A stretch of 64,000 nucleotides of DNA from Bacteroidia bacterium (GCA_016787785.1 JAEUTO010000014.1:186001-250000); one strand, 5' to 3'; positions 52,218 to 62,506 are shown, numbered from the stretch's first letter. Numbers and translations: made by a program. The notes: generated by a model from the sequence alone, not told the origin.

Positions 52218-53027
52218 TTAGTTTACCTTAAAATTAAAAGGCGCCCTGAAACTTGATGTAACAGTTTTACCTTTGTACTTCGCGGGAATCCAGGTAGGCA
52301 TTAAAGAAACAACACGTAATGCTTCTGCATTACATTCTTCACAGTCTTTCATTCCAATGTAAACAATTGGTTTTTCTATCTTTCCGGTTTTACTAACGGT
52401 AAATATTACCCACACTTTTCCGCTTATTCCATTCTCTCTGGCTTGCACGGGATATTGCATACGATTATTTATAAAATTACGCATCTCTTTAAATCCACCT
52501 CCCGGAAATTCAGGCATGGTCATCTCAGTACCTTGTCTGTATATAGTATCTTTTCCAATTGCATAATAAGAAAGCACTATTTCGTTCTTAACATTGTATT
52601 TAATGTAATCATAACTTCCTATCAACTCACAGGTTTCAACAGCTTCTTTAAAAGCGTAATTTGTCTTATCAGCTATCTTATTATCGGAAGATTTATACAA
52701 CGTGTCAGACTTAGAGCACTGTTCACGAAAAAGGACTAAACCCTCTTTACTACCCATACCTGCTGCAGTATAAAGATCCATGCAAGATCCTTTTTTATCA
52801 TTTAACTGATGCCTGCAGGCAGCCCTGTTCAAATAAGCCTCTTCAGTTTCTTTTAAGTTTAGAGACAGAGTATATAAAGAATCGGCAGCTCTGTATCTTT
52901 TTTTACCAAAGGCTTTTTTTGCTTCATTGTTTAATTCTAAAGCTTTACCGGCCTGAGCAAATAATGCAGTCTCACATCCAAAGGATAAAAGGAATAAATA
53001 AATGAGTTTCACACTAAACTGTTTCAT
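52218..53027 (-). CDS. TPR plus TonB C-terminal domain protein
   Basis: About 269 residues from the ATG at 53025-53027. Signal peptide 1-24 (FAQAG), TPR-like helices (about 25-110: ALELNNEAKKAFGKKRYRA, AYLNRAACRHQ), then a TonB_C domain (about 180-269: MPEFPGGGFKEMRNFINNRM, ENGISGKVWVIFTVSKTGKI). In Bacteroidota such proteins carry TonB_C without the TM anchor and are often extra energy-coupling or sensing parts; partner unknown. Confidence 0.85.
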   Translation of the reverse strand: MKQFSVKLIYLFLLSFGCETALFAQAGKALELNNEAKKAFGKKRYRAADSLYTLSLNLKETEEAYLNRAACRHQLNDKKGSCMDLYTAAGMGSKEGLVLFREQCSKSDTLYKSSDNKIADKTNYAFKEAVETCELIGSYDYIKYNVKNEIVLSYYAIGKDTIYRQGTEMTMPEFPGGGFKEMRNFINNRMQYPVQARENGISGKVWVIFTVSKTGKIEKPIVYIGMKDCEECNAEALRVVSLMPTWIPAKYKGKTVTSSFRAPFNFKVN

Positions 53028-53067
53028 AAAAAAATCGTAAGCTAAATATACAATTTTTTTTGAAAAT

Positions 53068-54042
53068 TTATTCCACTGCCACATTTTTTGATTTCCCTTT
53101 ATTGGGAATTAATTTAATAAGTGTCCTTGCAATTAATGGCACAAAGCCTATGAATAAAGCTGCTGCTAAAATGTTAAATAGTACATGTGAATTTGCAATA
53201 TGCCTTGCCAACGAAGAATCACCAGAAACTAAATTAACGAGTGCAATAAAGGGTTGTATTAAAATTAATGCTATAACGGCCGTAACTATGCTAAAAAATA
53301 AATGAAAAACCCCGGCCCGCAACGCAGCCCTTGATCTTCCGATCGTTGCAAATAAAGTGTCTGTGCAGGTTCCTATCTCAGCACCAAGCATTACTCCGAC
53401 AGAAGCGGCCAAGGTTATTAAACCCTGATTGGCGAACGAAATTACAATACCAATTGTTGCAGAGGAAGATTGAATTATTACTGTTGCTATGGCGCCAACG
53501 GTTGCTCCTTTAAATGGGTTTTCAATTTTTGACATGAGCGCTTCAAAAGCAGCAAGTTTTTTTAATGGCTCTACCGAGTGACCAATGTAATACAATCCAA
53601 AAAATATTAGGCCAAAGCCCAAAATACTTTTCCCAATATCTCTATACTTCTGGTTTTTACCGGCCATAATAAAAATAAGACCAATAACCAGAGGTACTGC
53701 GGCAAACTCGCCAATATCAAAGGCAATAAGCTGACTACTTAGCGTTGTGCCAATGTTAGAGCCTACAATAATTCCGTAAGATTGCTTAGACGTCATAATA
53801 CCGGCATTAACCATTGCTATTATCATAATAATGACTGCGGAAGAAGAATCGAGAACTGCCGTGACGATGGTACCGGTTAAAACTCCTATAAAAATATTAT
53901 CGGATGACTTACCAAGTATTTGCTTCACTTTATCAGAAGCCATGGCTTTCAATCCATCCGACATGTTTGATACGCCATATAAGAACAAGACCAAACCTAC
54001 AATGCAGTTTAAAATAAGTAAAAGCCAGTCTTTATTTTCCAA
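53068..54042 (-). CDS. Na/Pi-cotransporter family protein
   Basis: 324 residues, about eight TM helices arranged as two inverted Na_Pi_cotrans repeats: VTAVLDSSSAVIIMIIAMVN in the first and ATVIIQSSSATIGIVISFAN in the second, each with the QSSS/DSSS ion-binding motif. The usual first-repeat Gln is Asp here. No C-terminal PhoU domain is fused. Start is TTG at 54042; no earlier ATG exists. Predicted sodium-driven phosphate import or related anion transport. Confidence 0.88.
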   Translation of the reverse strand: MENKDWLLLILNCIVGLVLFLYGVSNMSDGLKAMASDKVKQILGKSSDNIFIGVLTGTIVTAVLDSSSAVIIMIIAMVNAGIMTSKQSYGIIVGSNIGTTLSSQLIAFDIGEFAAVPLVIGLIFIMAGKNQKYRDIGKSILGFGLIFFGLYYIGHSVEPLKKLAAFEALMSKIENPFKGATVGAIATVIIQSSSATIGIVISFANQGLITLAASVGVMLGAEIGTCTDTLFATIGRSRAALRAGVFHLFFSIVTAVIALILIQPFIALVNLVSGDSSLARHIANSHVLFNILAAALFIGFVPLIARTLIKLIPNKGKSKNVAVE

Positions 54043-54191
54043 TACTATAAATTACAAGATGTTTTTAATAAGCACATCATATAATATATAACAACAAGAT
54101 AACGTGCAGATTGTTTGAAAAATTCAATAAAATTAATTTGAAGGCAAAAGACGATTCTCGTGTATTATCTACAATGTAATTTTCAAAAGCA

Positions 54192-54830
54192 TCAGCAGCA
54201 CTCAATTACAGTTACAACTTTTTTATCTTTATCAGAATAGCCCAGGTAATAATGATTTTCTAGGTTTAAAGTATAATTCAACAATCTTCTGCCTTTAGTT
54301 TTCATATCTAAAAACAGCTCATAATTGGTAAATTGTTCTTTTGTAGCTACTGCAAGATAATCCTCTTTTGAAAGATCGTTAAGGTTTACAAGGCCTTTAC
54401 CAATTACATCTCCAGCTTTAGTTATAATATAATCAATCATGTCCTTATCACTTTTAATTGTGGCAAGATCATATTCATTTATAAGTTCTTTAGTTGCAAA
54501 AATATGCTCGTAAACAACTTTACCATCCTTGGTTTTAACACGCAACGTTGTTTTTGTTTCGCTAATTTTACCTTTACCTACAATAACTGTAAATGTATCT
54601 TCAATACTATCGTTCGAGAACTTCTCGATGCGCACCGACTCGTGATCCCTATCAAGACTGGTATTTGCATAATTGAACACCGCATCAGGATCTACATTAT
54701 CTGCAACCGGCAAAGAGGTTGCAGTAGTATCACTAACAGGCATTTGCTCAGCAGGTGGAGTAGAATTGTTGCAGCCTGTTAGAAGAGCACCTGTAATAAG
54801 AATTGAAACTATTTTGTTTATCGTTTTCAT
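54192..54830 (-). CDS. Hypothetical lipoprotein
   Basis: About 212 residues from the ATG at 54828-54830. Lipoprotein signal with lipobox LLTGC, then a Thr/Pro/Asp-rich linker and a folded region of about 150 residues with no recognisable family. It ends in VVTVIECC, with two terminal Cys. It lies close behind the DUF3830 gene on the same strand (10 bp between stop and start), so it is probably one transcript. Confidence 0.68.
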   Translation of the reverse strand: MKTINKIVSILITGALLTGCNNSTPPAEQMPVSDTTATSLPVADNVDPDAVFNYANTSLDRDHESVRIEKFSNDSIEDTFTVIVGKGKISETKTTLRVKTKDGKVVYEHIFATKELINEYDLATIKSDKDMIDYIITKAGDVIGKGLVNLNDLSKEDYLAVATKEQFTNYELFLDMKTKGRRLLNYTLNLENHYYLGYSDKDKKVVTVIECC

Positions 54831-54840
54831 TTTTGCGAAT

Positions 54841-55254
54841 TTAAAGATCTTCAAACTTTATTTCCTGAGTTCCGTTCCTCCAGATACTTTCTCCAAGTGA
54901 CTTCAACAAGTCTATATCTTCATCAAACACTTTTGCGAAAATATTACAAGCATCCAAACCTTTACCATCACCGTAATAAATACCCATGCAATTACTGGTT
55001 TTTGCTCTGGCTGGTTTTAACGGACCATACACCACCTCACCAGGAACGGTAAAAACAGAGGCGTTTTCCTGAATAATATCGAGTGGGGGAGCATCGTCGA
55101 TCCAGATCTCTTGTCCTGATACTCTTGCATGCATAAAAGTTCTGCTAAAGGGTAACAATTTTGAAAAGGCGTTTGATGTTACAGACGCAACATCTGAATA
55201 ATATTTAAAACGAATAATTGTATTATTACCGGTAATAAGTTTAAACCCCTGCAT
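54841..55254 (-). CDS. DUF3830 family protein (cyclophilin-like fold)
   Basis: 137 residues. The segments NAFSKLLPFSRTFMHARVSG, QEIWIDD, ENASVFTVPGEVVYGP and KTSNCMGIYYGDGKGLD match the DUF3830 pattern, a cyclophilin-like beta-barrel. Cytosolic, no signal. Reaction unknown; members often accompany amidohydrolases or decarboxylases, and an amidohydrolase gene (55676-56818) lies just upstream on the same strand. The gap to the upstream 126-aa gene is 1 bp. Confidence 0.82.
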   Translation of the reverse strand: MQGFKLITGNNTIIRFKYYSDVASVTSNAFSKLLPFSRTFMHARVSGQEIWIDDAPPLDIIQENASVFTVPGEVVYGPLKPARAKTSNCMGIYYGDGKGLDACNIFAKVFDEDIDLLKSLGESIWRNGTQEIKFEDL

Positions 55255-55255
55255 C

Positions 55256-55636
55256 TTAGATATCCTGTGCTATAAAAGTTACTGTTATAGTAATATTTTC
55301 ATTTTTACCACACTTTAATTTCTCAATACTTGCATCGTACCAATAAGGAACAGAGAATTTTAAGTTATAGGTACCAGCCTCTAAACGATCGGTGTAAACG
55401 CCTTTTTCATCCATCTCGGGAAAAATAGTTTCGCCGTTCACATCCATTTTAACGTGACTTTTAACCGGTTGTTTGGTTGGCCCAATAAATTTAATAGTAA
55501 GATTTTCTGCACTTTTACCGCCCGAATTTAATTCGCGCGTGATCATTACTTTGCTTTTTTTGGCAGGCGACTTTGTTTGTGCCTGCAAACTAAAAGAAGC
55601 TATTGCGAGAAAGGTGAAGAGGAGGAGGTTTTTCAT
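55256..55636 (-). CDS. Small exported beta-sandwich protein
   Basis: 126 residues. Signal peptide 1-19 (MKNLLLFTFLAIASFSLQA). The mature part reads as a single carboxypeptidase-regulatory-like or transthyretin-like domain (RLEAGTYNLKFSVPYWYD). No catalytic residues evident. Tightly coupled to the DUF3830 gene. Confidence 0.7.
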   Translation of the reverse strand: MKNLLLFTFLAIASFSLQAQTKSPAKKSKVMITRELNSGGKSAENLTIKFIGPTKQPVKSHVKMDVNGETIFPEMDEKGVYTDRLEAGTYNLKFSVPYWYDASIEKLKCGKNENITITVTFIAQDI

Positions 55637-55675
55637 TTTTTCATTTTTTTTATATACACGAATTGCAAATCCGCG

Positions 55676-56818
55676 CTAAGTTGTAATTTCAATTCCAAAC
55701 TTCCAAACCTTTTTTTGGTTATAGATGTCCTCAATTCTTAAACAGGGTTTCCCATCAATCAATGTGAAGTTAGCAATGCTGTTTGGTGCAAGGTTGTTAA
55801 ATTCTTTTAGTTTAAAGGCATTATAGATATTAGAACTGCCAGCTTTTAAAATGTCAATGTTTGAAAGGCCGCATTTTGAAAGCAAAATAAATTCATCGTA
55901 AAATTGTGTGGTGAAATTCATTCCAAAATTTTGAGCATCCGTTCCGGCTAAAATTGGAACGCCTGCCTTATATGCTTTTTTAACTTCATTAAATACTTCT
56001 TCAAGACTTAATTGATTTTTTAATTCTGTACTGTCTGAATTGTCTTTTAATTTTTGAATAACGGATAAGGTAGGGATAATAAAAATTTTCTTTTCCTTCA
56101 TTACATCGAGTTGTTCTTTGGAAACCAGGGGAGCTTTTAAATACCATGTATGCGCTAAACCGTCAACACCTAATTCAACTAATTGTAGGGCATCTGCCAA
56201 ATGAGAAATATGAACAACTGTTAGTTTTTTATGTTTATGCGTTTCGGTAATAATTTCTGCCAATTGAACTTTCGACATTAAAGCCATTGTATGTTCCTGT
56301 GAGATCTTTATATAATCAGCATTTTGAGCAATACGTTCTCTTACAAATTTAACCGGTGTGATGCTATCTTCAATAACCGGTATCTTTACTTTATACTCTG
56401 TACCATGTCCACCAGGAATAGTGGCACCAACATTTGAAGAATAATAATGGGCGTAATACAGTGAATCGTTATACTTTCGCAAATTATTTGCCCGCCGATC
56501 CAGAGTAAACATATCCATCATGGCAAAAATGCCAACGTTTAGTGCCTCTTTTAAATTATTAACGTTGGCAATGTGTACGTGGGCATTAATAAAAGGGGGT
56601 AAAATAGTTTTACCTGTACCCTCGATTTCTCTAGCGCCTTTATACTTAATAGGTTGTTTACTTATTGAAATAATAACAGAGTCCTTAAACGTAAAATAAA
56701 CATCTTTATGCAATTGGCTTCCATCAAAAACATCTACGTGAGAAATGGTTGTATAGTTTTGCGCAATCCCTGTAAAAGCAGCTAATACGCCAGCTATTTT
56801 TAAAACTAATCTCTTCAT
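55676..56818 (-). CDS. Exported metal-dependent amidohydrolase
   Basis: 380 residues from the ATG at 56816-56818; an ATG six codons upstream is also possible. Signal peptide (MKRLVLKIAGVLAAFTGIAQ). TIM-barrel amidohydrolase with the metal HxH in INAHVHIANV, a later His in TVVHISHLADAL, and the catalytic Asp in LAGTDAQNFGMNF. Related imidazolonepropionase-like or prolidase-like enzymes hydrolyse peptides or cyclic amides; substrate unknown. Starts 21 bp after the alpha-2-macroglobulin stop and is probably co-transcribed with it. Confidence 0.85.
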   Translation of the reverse strand: MKRLVLKIAGVLAAFTGIAQNYTTISHVDVFDGSQLHKDVYFTFKDSVIISISKQPIKYKGAREIEGTGKTILPPFINAHVHIANVNNLKEALNVGIFAMMDMFTLDRRANNLRKYNDSLYYAHYYSSNVGATIPGGHGTEYKVKIPVIEDSITPVKFVRERIAQNADYIKISQEHTMALMSKVQLAEIITETHKHKKLTVVHISHLADALQLVELGVDGLAHTWYLKAPLVSKEQLDVMKEKKIFIIPTLSVIQKLKDNSDSTELKNQLSLEEVFNEVKKAYKAGVPILAGTDAQNFGMNFTTQFYDEFILLSKCGLSNIDILKAGSSNIYNAFKLKEFNNLAPNSIANFTLIDGKPCLRIEDIYNQKKVWKFGIEITT

Positions 56819-56839
56819 TTTCACCTGATAATTCATTAA

Positions 56840-59800
56840 TTATTTCCCAGCAACTCCATCGCTCTTCTGTTTCACAACTTTTATCCACATGCCTTTGGTG
56901 CGCGCGTAAATGCTATTATCGTACATGGCTTCAATATTTACAGTTGGTAAATAATATTTGCCTTCGTAGCTGGCATTCATCATCACGTTAAAGGTTTTGC
57001 TTTCATTAGTACCCAGATCAAAGTAGGTCAATACCTTATCATCTTTAATATCCTGGTAGGTGTAAGGTGAGTTCTTTAACACCGCTTCGTTCTCATCCAT
57101 ACGTGCGTTGTGAATTTCCCAACCTGATGGTACATAATTGATCAAAGCAATATTTTTTATTTCGCCCATCATACCTAAATTTTTAACGTTAACGCTCATC
57201 ATAAAGTTGGTGCCCTGTACTAATTCTTCAGGACTAATAATATTACCGCTCATGTCCTTATACGTTATACTAGCGCTAATATTTTCGTTCTCTTCTTTCT
57301 CTTCACCAATTGGCGGTTTGCCACGGTTAATTAAGCGTACGTATAAATTGCCCTTACCATTATTAACGATACTAAAATTACCCGGTCCGTTATTTTTAAA
57401 GTCAATTGGTATTTGTGCAATGGTTGCTTTGCCTTTTAAATTAATGGCTTTGCCATTTACTGTAACTTCTGCCTGCATAGCAGATGAACCGCCGAATTTT
57501 TTAATGAAGCTACTTACAGCAACCAAACCAAAAGCAGTTGTTTGCGTGCTTAACCAATTCTTAGAACCTAAAGCATCAGACACCTTTTTCAATTGTGTAA
57601 AGGCCTGTTGTTTTTTATTCATCAATGAAAGTACATCTAAAATAATTGCTTGGTCACGGTCAGATGAACCGTAGGTGTAATAATTTATACGGTAAACCGG
57701 CACATCAGAAGTTGCTTTAGAAATTAATTTTTCTGCTTCATCGGTTTGTCCAATTTGTGCATAGGCACCAGCCAACAACCAGCGCGCCTGATTAGAAAGA
57801 GCAGGGTATTCACGCAAACGGTTCATTGCGCTTAATACAGGTTGGTTAGCTAATGCCAAAACATATAAACGGTAAGCCTGTGGCTCATCATTATTAAAAT
57901 ATTTGTTCTTGTTCATTTCAAAATTTTGTGCAACCGAGGTTTGGTATTTGGCCCATGCAGCTTTAAAGCCACTTGGTAAATCGTAACCTTTTTTCTCGGC
58001 CATTACCATAAAATGTCCACCGTAGGTTGATCCCCAGTCATCCGGTGTAGTTAACCCTTGCCAATAAGAAAGTCCACCACCATTGATCTGGAACTTACGG
58101 ATCTCGCTAATGCCATGTTTAATGTTGGTCTCAATTTCTGTTTTGCGTTCAGGCGATAATTCCATGATGTCGCTTAAATATAATTGCGCAAAGGTTTGTG
58201 AAGTGGTTTGTTCTATACAACCATGCGGGTAAGTAATTAAATATTTTAAACGTTCATCTAAATTTATTGGTGGAATAGTGGAAACCTCCAACACGCCGGT
58301 ATTAGTGCCCGGCAAGCCAAGTGGATTAAAGGTTTCTTTAATGCTCTTGCCAGCATCTACCCAAAGATCTTTAATATCGGTCTGATACGGATTTGGATTT
58401 CTTACATCCAGCTCCATTTCGTAAACAGCGGTGTGTCCGCCACCGGTTGCTGTAATTTTTGCTTTCGCAATACCTGTTTGATTCTTCACTTTAATATCAA
58501 ACACAACCAATTGCTCATCGTTCTTACCAACGTTAACCGATTTAGAATTTTTGCCAACGGTTTGTAGTAAACCGTTAACTTCTACTTTTACGGTAGTATT
58601 GCCGATATTATTATCGCCACCAAAAACAGAAACAGGCAATTTTACCTCTTCGGTAACGCTTAATACACGCGGCAAAGTGCCTAATACCATTAACGGTGCT
58701 TTTACAGGTGTGGTTTGCTCGGCCATACCGTAAGAACCTTTGGCGCCGGCAATTACCATGGTGCGAACTGAGCCAACATACATTGGCATTTTAAAAGTAA
58801 TCGTGCGTTTCTCGCCTTTATTTAAATGAAAAGGACCAAAAAATCTAACCATGGGTTTAAAACGGTTTGCTTTTGCGCCATCGTCGCCAACATCGCTACC
58901 ATCACCACCAATACTTAAAATACGTTCGAGTTCTGCACCAAATGCACCAATCACGTTATCATACACATCCCATGTTTTAACACCCAATGCTTCTTTAGCA
59001 TAAAAAGTTGAGTGAGGGTTTGGCGTTTTAAAACGGGTAATATCCAATAAGCCTTCATCAACAACCGCTAAAGTAAATGCCATTTCTTTGCCATTATCTT
59101 CGCCAACAGTAATGCTTAAATTTTGTTCTGGCACAATTGTTTTAGGCATAGTGATGTTCGGTTTTAAATGTGTTTCAGGATCATCAATACTTATAGGGAC
59201 TACACCATATAAACGAATCGGTAGATCATTCGTTCTTGCATGTGGTTGCATTAAAGAAACGTGAACATAAACATTCGGCGCCATTTCCGGCGTTACTTTA
59301 AATTTAAAATAAGTGCTTCCTTTTTCCGTTTCTAACCAATGCGCTTCTAAAACGCGACTGCCATTTTCAATAGAAACCAATGCGCGGCCGTTTTGCGGCG
59401 AAGGAATAGTAATAGTAACCTCTTCACCGGTTTTATATTTTGCTTTATCAGTTGTAAAACTTAGCATGTTAGATACGATCTTGTTATCGCTGCCGCCATC
59501 GCGGTCCATCCAGTTACTCCAGTCAAAATAAACAACCTGTGAGGTGGAGTGTCCGCCATCCAGATCAATCACACGCACCAAATAACGGCCCCATTCGTTC
59601 TGTTTAATTTTAACCTTAATTTTTGCAGAACCATTTTTAGAAGAAAAAGTTTCTTGTTGAATGCTCCGGTGATAATCATCAGAAGCATAATTCGCTAATT
59701 CATCGCGGTACTGATCCCACCACCAACGCCATTCCAGTTTATATAATTCAAATTTTAAATTGCCGCGCGAAACAGGATTACCCAAAGCGTCAACCGTTGC

Positions 59801-62506
59801 CACATCAATAAAATGTTCTTTATCGGTGTAAAGTATACCTGAATTTTTTTCGCCCTCCGGCATTTTAATACCGGTATAATAGGCGTAAGGCGAATAATCA
59901 ACCGTAAAACGATCTACACTAAAAGCCCCGCCTTGCTCAAACACTTGTGTATTAAAGTTGGCTTTTAAAAGTCCGGGAGCATTTTTACCAAGATCCAATT
60001 TTAAAGGGAAGTTGGCATTTCCGCTTTCATCTACCTTACCGTCAAAAATAGTTATTTGTTGTGCTTCAAAACGAATGGTTTGGTCATCAAAATTATGTTC
60101 AGGATATTTTGCAAATTCTGTTTTAGCTGAACTTAAAGATACATTGATGTTAGCCGCCAGGCCACGGGCCATGGCACCGGTTAACCAATTGGTATGCAGC
60201 TTAACAATATTGTCTTTTGTACCAATTAATAATTTATTATCGCCAACATTTATTTCAATTTTTAAACGGTTTGGCATAATTGCTTCTACACGCACGCCTT
60301 TGCTAAAGTGCATAGAACCAATTTTTACATCCACATTCCATAAACCCGTTGGTGCATTTTTATCGGTAGCGCAAGAGAAATTATAAAAACCATCAACACC
60401 TTTGCTGCTAATAATACGTTTGTATAATTGACCCTGCGGATTCATTAATTCAAATTGTACCGGATGGTTGGCAGGAATAGAGCCTAGTTTATCTTCCAAA
60501 ATAAAATTAAGGAATAACGAATCGCCCGGACGCCAAACGCCGCGCTCGCCGTAAATAAAGCCTTTTACGCCTTTTTTAATGGCATCGCCCGAAACATCGT
60601 ACATGCTTAAAGAAAGCGTTGAACCATCATCTAATTTTAGATAAGCACGTTGTTTGTCTTTTTTAGCTACAAGGAAATATGGTTTTTGTCCCGGCGAAAT
60701 AAACGCCTGGCCATCTGAGTTTGTTTTTGAAGTAATGATGAGTTGTTTTTGATAATCGTAAAGCTCTATTTCAACACCACTCATTGGTTTTGTAGACACA
60801 AGATCATTTACAACAGCAAACAGACTACCATCATTTCCTTTTTTTAATGTGAGACCAAGATCTGAAGCTAAAATGCTCCTTGATACACTACGGCCGTATT
60901 GTCTGTAATACGCGGCTTTACAAGGGTTATCGCGATTACTCCAACTGTATTCGTCGCTTTCATCGCCATCGCCGCCGTAATCACCTTCGTATTCATAATC
61001 GTAATTGTTAGAGTATTCATCGTAATAGTATCCAAAATAAGAAATGTTGTCTTCATCTTCCGGTGCTTTAATTTCTTCCATTTCAAATTTCTCGTCACCC
61101 CCGTTTCCGATACAAGGAAAAGTAGAGTAGGCTTTTTTGAAACTTAAATACACTTTATAAATAGCTCCAGGTTCAGATTTAATAAGGCTTCCGAGATCTA
61201 AAGAGAATTTTTTCCATACACTGTAGTCGGCAGGATTAGTGATACCAAGATTGATGCGTTTTTCAATTATTTTTTTACCAACCTGTGCAATATTTCCGTT
61301 ACCATCAATATCATTAGTTTGTAAAAATTGTAAAACGTTGTTTTCGTAAATTTTGATGATCTTAACGTCAACCGCACGTAGATTAACGGTTTCAAAAGGC
61401 ATAGACAAATTATTTGAAGAAGGTAAAATATTACCCGTACCCGAAAATTTAACAGCAGGTTTTACTTCTGCAAAAACAATATTGTGTTCTGAAGCTTCTT
61501 TTAAATACTGGCCTTTGGTGTCTTTAACGCCTTCGATCTTTAAAACGTAAGAACCGCTTTTTGCCTGGGCCGGGTAAATTAATACCTGGTTATTATTAAC
61601 AATGTATTTTGTTTCGGTTAAATTGGCAATGGTAATAAGGCCTTCCAGTGATTGGTTCTGATCGATAGGATTCGAAAAATTGACCAATACATAAGGATCG
61701 GCTTCGGCCGAAATAACTCGGGTATTTAAAAGTACCAGCTCACCTTTTGCTGGTATATCGTAGGTTTGTTTAGTTGTGTAAGTAACATCAAGTGCTTTAG
61801 CATCGCAATTAAGCGTTAATTTGCCGCTGCTGCTGCCCGGGCGCTCGATACTGTCAATTAAAAATTTATGTAGGGTTCCTTTTTCATTATGTACCCATTT
61901 AATGTTCAGGTTTTTGCTATCCAGTTTTGCATCTAGTGTTTTTTCAACAAGGCCGCCATCTGCAAAATCGGCAGTAGAAATATTTCCTGTTAAGCTATAC
62001 ATATCTACGTCGTTAGAGTGGTAGCTCTTTAGATCGTTTACCTGTAATTGCGCCGACTGTTTAATGGCCTGAAACTGGAATTCAAAATCTTCCAGTTCCT
62101 TTTTCACTTCCATTAATTTACTAAGATGAAAGGTTGCTTTATAGATCTGGCCGGGCTGTAAGCGGCCCGTAGGTTTAAATTCCATGGTTTGTCCGTCTTT
62201 CCAAACGGCTTCACCCTCAATTTTTGGATCAAAAGAAAAGTAACTTTCTTTTAAAGGTGCGTTTAATTGTGTTGTGCTTGCAAACTCGCTGCTCAACTTA
62301 ATTTTAATGGTTGAGCCGGTTGAAATATAGCCGGTGGTGAAAGCACTGATATAGCTTGCAAACTCAGGGTTTATTTTGTTAGCAATACCCGCATTCTTAT
62401 TGCTGCCGGTAAGATTTTTAAAAATATCGCGGTTATTGTAGATCAATACTACACCCGCAGTCATGGCCACACCAATAGCCATGTATTTAATTTTGTTTAA
62501 CAACAT
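56840..62506 (-). CDS. Bacterial alpha-2-macroglobulin with thioester
   Basis: 1888-residue envelope protease trap. N-terminal TM anchor (about 8-26), not a lipobox, so it is inserted in the inner membrane. Successive MG domains follow (SLSSAKTEF, HPVQFELMNPQGQ in MG2/MG3-type segments), then the bait/alpha-2-macroglobulin domain (FFGPFHLNKGEKRTITFKMP). The thioester motif GCIEQ has its Cys at about residue 1430 in a helical TED domain, and a C-terminal MG-type domain follows. Residues about 476-525 are a Tyr/Asp/Glu-rich insert. Family role: traps invading proteases, often with PBP1C. Confidence 0.93.
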   Translation of the reverse strand: MLLNKIKYMAIGVAMTAGVVLIYNNRDIFKNLTGSNKNAGIANKINPEFASYISAFTTGYISTGSTIKIKLSSEFASTTQLNAPLKESYFSFDPKIEGEAVWKDGQTMEFKPTGRLQPGQIYKATFHLSKLMEVKKELEDFEFQFQAIKQSAQLQVNDLKSYHSNDVDMYSLTGNISTADFADGGLVEKTLDAKLDSKNLNIKWVHNEKGTLHKFLIDSIERPGSSSGKLTLNCDAKALDVTYTTKQTYDIPAKGELVLLNTRVISAEADPYVLVNFSNPIDQNQSLEGLITIANLTETKYIVNNNQVLIYPAQAKSGSYVLKIEGVKDTKGQYLKEASEHNIVFAEVKPAVKFSGTGNILPSSNNLSMPFETVNLRAVDVKIIKIYENNVLQFLQTNDIDGNGNIAQVGKKIIEKRINLGITNPADYSVWKKFSLDLGSLIKSEPGAIYKVYLSFKKAYSTFPCIGNGGDEKFEMEEIKAPEDEDNISYFGYYYDEYSNNYDYEYEGDYGGDGDESDEYSWSNRDNPCKAAYYRQYGRSVSRSILASDLGLTLKKGNDGSLFAVVNDLVSTKPMSGVEIELYDYQKQLIITSKTNSDGQAFISPGQKPYFLVAKKDKQRAYLKLDDGSTLSLSMYDVSGDAIKKGVKGFIYGERGVWRPGDSLFLNFILEDKLGSIPANHPVQFELMNPQGQLYKRIISSKGVDGFYNFSCATDKNAPTGLWNVDVKIGSMHFSKGVRVEAIMPNRLKIEINVGDNKLLIGTKDNIVKLHTNWLTGAMARGLAANINVSLSSAKTEFAKYPEHNFDDQTIRFEAQQITIFDGKVDESGNANFPLKLDLGKNAPGLLKANFNTQVFEQGGAFSVDRFTVDYSPYAYYTGIKMPEGEKNSGILYTDKEHFIDVATVDALGNPVSRGNLKFELYKLEWRWWWDQYRDELANYASDDYHRSIQQETFSSKNGSAKIKVKIKQNEWGRYLVRVIDLDGGHSTSQVVYFDWSNWMDRDGGSDNKIVSNMLSFTTDKAKYKTGEEVTITIPSPQNGRALVSIENGSRVLEAHWLETEKGSTYFKFKVTPEMAPNVYVHVSLMQPHARTNDLPIRLYGVVPISIDDPETHLKPNITMPKTIVPEQNLSITVGEDNGKEMAFTLAVVDEGLLDITRFKTPNPHSTFYAKEALGVKTWDVYDNVIGAFGAELERILSIGGDGSDVGDDGAKANRFKPMVRFFGPFHLNKGEKRTITFKMPMYVGSVRTMVIAGAKGSYGMAEQTTPVKAPLMVLGTLPRVLSVTEEVKLPVSVFGGDNNIGNTTVKVEVNGLLQTVGKNSKSVNVGKNDEQLVVFDIKVKNQTGIAKAKITATGGGHTAVYEMELDVRNPNPYQTDIKDLWVDAGKSIKETFNPLGLPGTNTGVLEVSTIPPINLDERLKYLITYPHGCIEQTTSQTFAQLYLSDIMELSPERKTEIETNIKHGISEIRKFQINGGGLSYWQGLTTPDDWGSTYGGHFMVMAEKKGYDLPSGFKAAWAKYQTSVAQNFEMNKNKYFNNDEPQAYRLYVLALANQPVLSAMNRLREYPALSNQARWLLAGAYAQIGQTDEAEKLISKATSDVPVYRINYYTYGSSDRDQAIILDVLSLMNKKQQAFTQLKKVSDALGSKNWLSTQTTAFGLVAVSSFIKKFGGSSAMQAEVTVNGKAINLKGKATIAQIPIDFKNNGPGNFSIVNNGKGNLYVRLINRGKPPIGEEKEENENISASITYKDMSGNIISPEELVQGTNFMMSVNVKNLGMMGEIKNIALINYVPSGWEIHNARMDENEAVLKNSPYTYQDIKDDKVLTYFDLGTNESKTFNVMMNASYEGKYYLPTVNIEAMYDNSIYARTKGMWIKVVKQKSDGVAGK

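Noticed and set aside
60868-61147. Open frames on both strands over the acidic region of the alpha-2-macroglobulin gene
   Set aside because: They are shadows of low-complexity Tyr/Asp/Glu codons; they have no start context or plausible protein and lie fully inside a well-supported gene.
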